The position numbers and the translations under genes were made by a program. DNA of 15,772 nt from Lentisphaerota bacterium (GTDB lineage Bacteria > Verrucomicrobiota > Lentisphaeria > Oligosphaerales > Oligosphaeraceae): assembly GCA_012800565.1 (NCBI GenBank), contig JAAZIZ010000147.1, forward strand, positions 1 through 15,772, given 5' to 3'. How positions within the stretch are numbered: the stretch's first letter is position 1; each line of letters opens with the position of its first letter. Below the pieces are notes generated by a model. The model did not search any database, was not told the DNA's origin, and was given only the letters and a program-made list of their open reading frames with translations. Shown in pieces: positions 14,675-15,772 of this stretch.

Positions 14675-15295
14675 ATGAAAGTACTCTTGATCAATGGCAG
14701 TCCTCACAAGGATGGCTGCATTTTCACTTCCCTGAGCGAGGTCGCTGGAGCCTTGCAGGATAACGGCATCGAAACTGAGATTTTCTGGATTGGCACCCAG
14801 CCGGTGCAGGGCTGCACCGGTTGCTTCCGGTGCAAGAACACCCGTGGCGGCGGCTGCTTCTTCCGGGACCGGCTGTATCTCGAACTGGTCGAAAGGCTTA
14901 AGACCGCTGACGGCATCATCATCGGCGCACCCGTATATTATGCCGGCCCTCCCGGCAGCCTCTGCGCCATTCTGGACCGGCTCTTTTTCTCTGCCGCGCA
15001 GCATCTGCTGCGCAAACCCGCTGCCTGCGTGGTCAACTGCCGGCGCGGCGGCGCCAGCGCGGCTTTCGACCGGCTCAACAAATACTTTACCATATTGCAA
15101 ATGCCGGTCGTGGCCAGCCAGTACTGGAATTCCACCCATGGAAGCACCCCGGCCGAAGTCAGCCGCGACCTGGAAGGACTGCAGACCATGCGGACACTGG
15201 GCAAGAATATGGCTTATATGCTGAAAAGCATTGCTCAGGCCGGGCTGCCGCTACCGCCCTCCGAACCGCTGGCAGTCACTAATTTCATCTCCTGA
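14675..15295 (+). CDS. Flavodoxin-fold iron-sulfur flavoprotein / NADPH-dependent FMN reductase family
   Basis: This 206-residue protein has the N-terminal FMN-phosphate loop INGSPHKDGCIFTSL (6-20) of the NADPH-dependent FMN reductase family and a second flavin loop GAPVYYAGPPGSLCAILDR (84-102). Between them, C47-x2-C50-x2-C53-x7-C61 (GCTGCFRCKNTRGGGC) matches the compact CX2CX2CX4-7C cluster motif known from archaeal iron-sulfur flavoprotein Isf, so a [4Fe-4S] cluster next to FMN is likely. It probably acts as a cytosolic electron carrier or reductase in anaerobic metabolism; its partner is unknown. ATG at 14675 is preferred over one 19 codons upstream: it has GGAG at 14664-14667 with 7-nt spacing and gives the standard MKVLLINGSP start. 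Confidence 0.85.
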   Translation: MKVLLINGSPHKDGCIFTSLSEVAGALQDNGIETEIFWIGTQPVQGCTGCFRCKNTRGGGCFFRDRLYLELVERLKTADGIIIGAPVYYAGPPGSLCAILDRLFFSAAQHLLRKPAACVVNCRRGGASAAFDRLNKYFTILQMPVVASQYWNSTHGSTPAEVSRDLEGLQTMRTLGKNMAYMLKSIAQAGLPLPPSEPLAVTNFIS

Positions 15296-15327
15296 GCGAA
15301 AGATAACAGCGCCGGCCCGGCAGTTTA

Positions 15328-15537
15328 TCCACCGCCTGGATGCTGCAGCTCATCCTGCCGGTAATCCCACTGCCGGCGCTGGTTATTCTCCCAGGCCAGA
15401 CGCCGGTATTCCTCCCGGCTGAGCTCAGGCTTCTCCGACAATACTGCCCGGGCGGCTGCGGCATCGCCGGACAGCAGCTCCAAGGCATTCAAGGCCAGTA
15501 ATTTGGCCGGACGGATATAGGCGGGCTCTTGGGATGC
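15328..15537 (-). pseudogene. 70-codon protein-like open stretch without a start codon
   Basis: Reading the - strand between an in-frame TAA at 15538-15540 and the TAA at 15325-15327 gives 70 codons with a natural-looking helical composition: AKLLALNALELLSGDAAAAR, then SREEYRRLAWENNQRRQWDY. The frame contains no ATG or GTG; only TTG codons near the beginning could start it, with no Shine-Dalgarno seen. It follows the amidohydrolase gene by 14 nt. The pattern suggests the C-terminal remnant of a broken gene, or a frame error upstream. The family is not recognised. Confidence 0.3.
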
Positions 15538-15551
15538 TTATCTGGGCAAGT

Positions 15552-15772
15552 TCAGTATTCGCTGCCCAGCAGGAGCGTTTTTTCAATGGTCAGTTTTCCG
15601 TCCTGGAAGCGTGCCTGGACGAATGTCGCCTCACTCCCGGCCCTAAGGTCCGGCAGATCGATATTGGCGATTCGGGCCGGGGTAGTGCTGCATAAGCGCC
15701 AGGCATCCTCGAAGCATAGTCCGACTTGATTGACCAGAAATTCCACTCCGCGGTTGTTCTGGAACCAGGCTC
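15552..15772 (-). CDS. Amidohydrolase, C-terminal part, NagA-like (5' end outside window)
   Basis: The frame enters from the right edge of the window and runs 73 codons to TGA at 15552. The end has the pattern of amidohydrolase-superfamily enzymes: the helical LCFEDAWRLCSTTPARIANI, then DLPDLRAGSEATFVQARFQD, the returning strand of the small beta-sandwich domain (usual form xGxLxxGxxADxV). Closest in style to N-acetylglucosamine-6-phosphate deacetylase, but the zinc-binding core lies outside the window, so the substrate stays open. The Asp usual after GxxA is a Thr here (EATFV). A GTG at 15746 could look like a start but is internal. It faces the flavoprotein gene tail to tail. Confidence 0.65.
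   Translation of the reverse strand, partial: AWFQNNRGVEFLVNQVGLCFEDAWRLCSTTPARIANIDLPDLRAGSEATFVQARFQDGKLTIEKTLLLGSEY

Overview
The window (about 57-58% G+C by eye) comes from a bacterial chromosome. It has a compact branched-chain amino acid operon on the left, a metalloregulator in the middle, an oppositely oriented efflux/redox operon, and a repeat-bearing intergenic region with a flavoprotein gene and a cut-off amidohydrolase at the right edge. The cell-envelope type (RND pump, so diderm), the LeuA plus CimA gene set and the 9-bp repeat clusters between genes fit an anaerobic diderm such as the Lentisphaerota/Verrucomicrobiota group or an anaerobic deltaproteobacterial lineage. This taxonomic guess is weak; no rRNA or other marker is present.

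Region 1 (1-8184, + strand): ilvC (3' end), ilvD, leuA, cimA, leuC, leuD, leuB, all in one direction with gaps of 71, 44, 7, 74 and 21 nt and a final 4-nt overlap. IlvC and IlvD serve valine, leucine and isoleucine. LeuA starts leucine synthesis from 2-oxoisovalerate, CimA starts threonine-independent isoleucine synthesis from pyruvate, and LeuC/LeuD/LeuB can process both products. A G+C-rich hairpin lies between ilvC and ilvD, and a long inverted repeat follows leuB.

Region 2 (8185-9025, + strand): a DtxR/MntR-family metalloregulator with a C-terminal FeoA-like domain and a mixed MntR-/DtxR-type metal site.

Region 3 (9080-14288, - strand): an RND permease, its membrane-fusion protein, an ArsR-family repressor and a C_GCAxxG_C_C putative redox protein. 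Each gene overlaps the next by exactly ATGA, so the four are translationally chained. Upstream is a good sigma70-type promoter (TTGACT-16-TATACT) whose -10 is covered by a 20-bp near-palindrome, a natural candidate for the ArsR operator. Between promoter and permease is a 23-codon ORF with its own Shine-Dalgarno whose stop codon lies inside the permease's Shine-Dalgarno. It resembles either the start of a pyridine nucleotide-disulfide oxidoreductase or a one-helix membrane peptide.

Region 4 (14289-15772): an intergenic stretch with two different short 9-bp-type repeat clusters, then a flavodoxin-fold iron-sulfur flavoprotein (+), then on the - strand the C-terminus of an amidohydrolase resembling N-acetylglucosamine-6-phosphate deacetylase, followed by a 70-codon protein-like stretch with no evident start. 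The most interesting part is region 3: a self-regulated, thiol-rich efflux/redox operon with an uncharacterised tiny leader gene.
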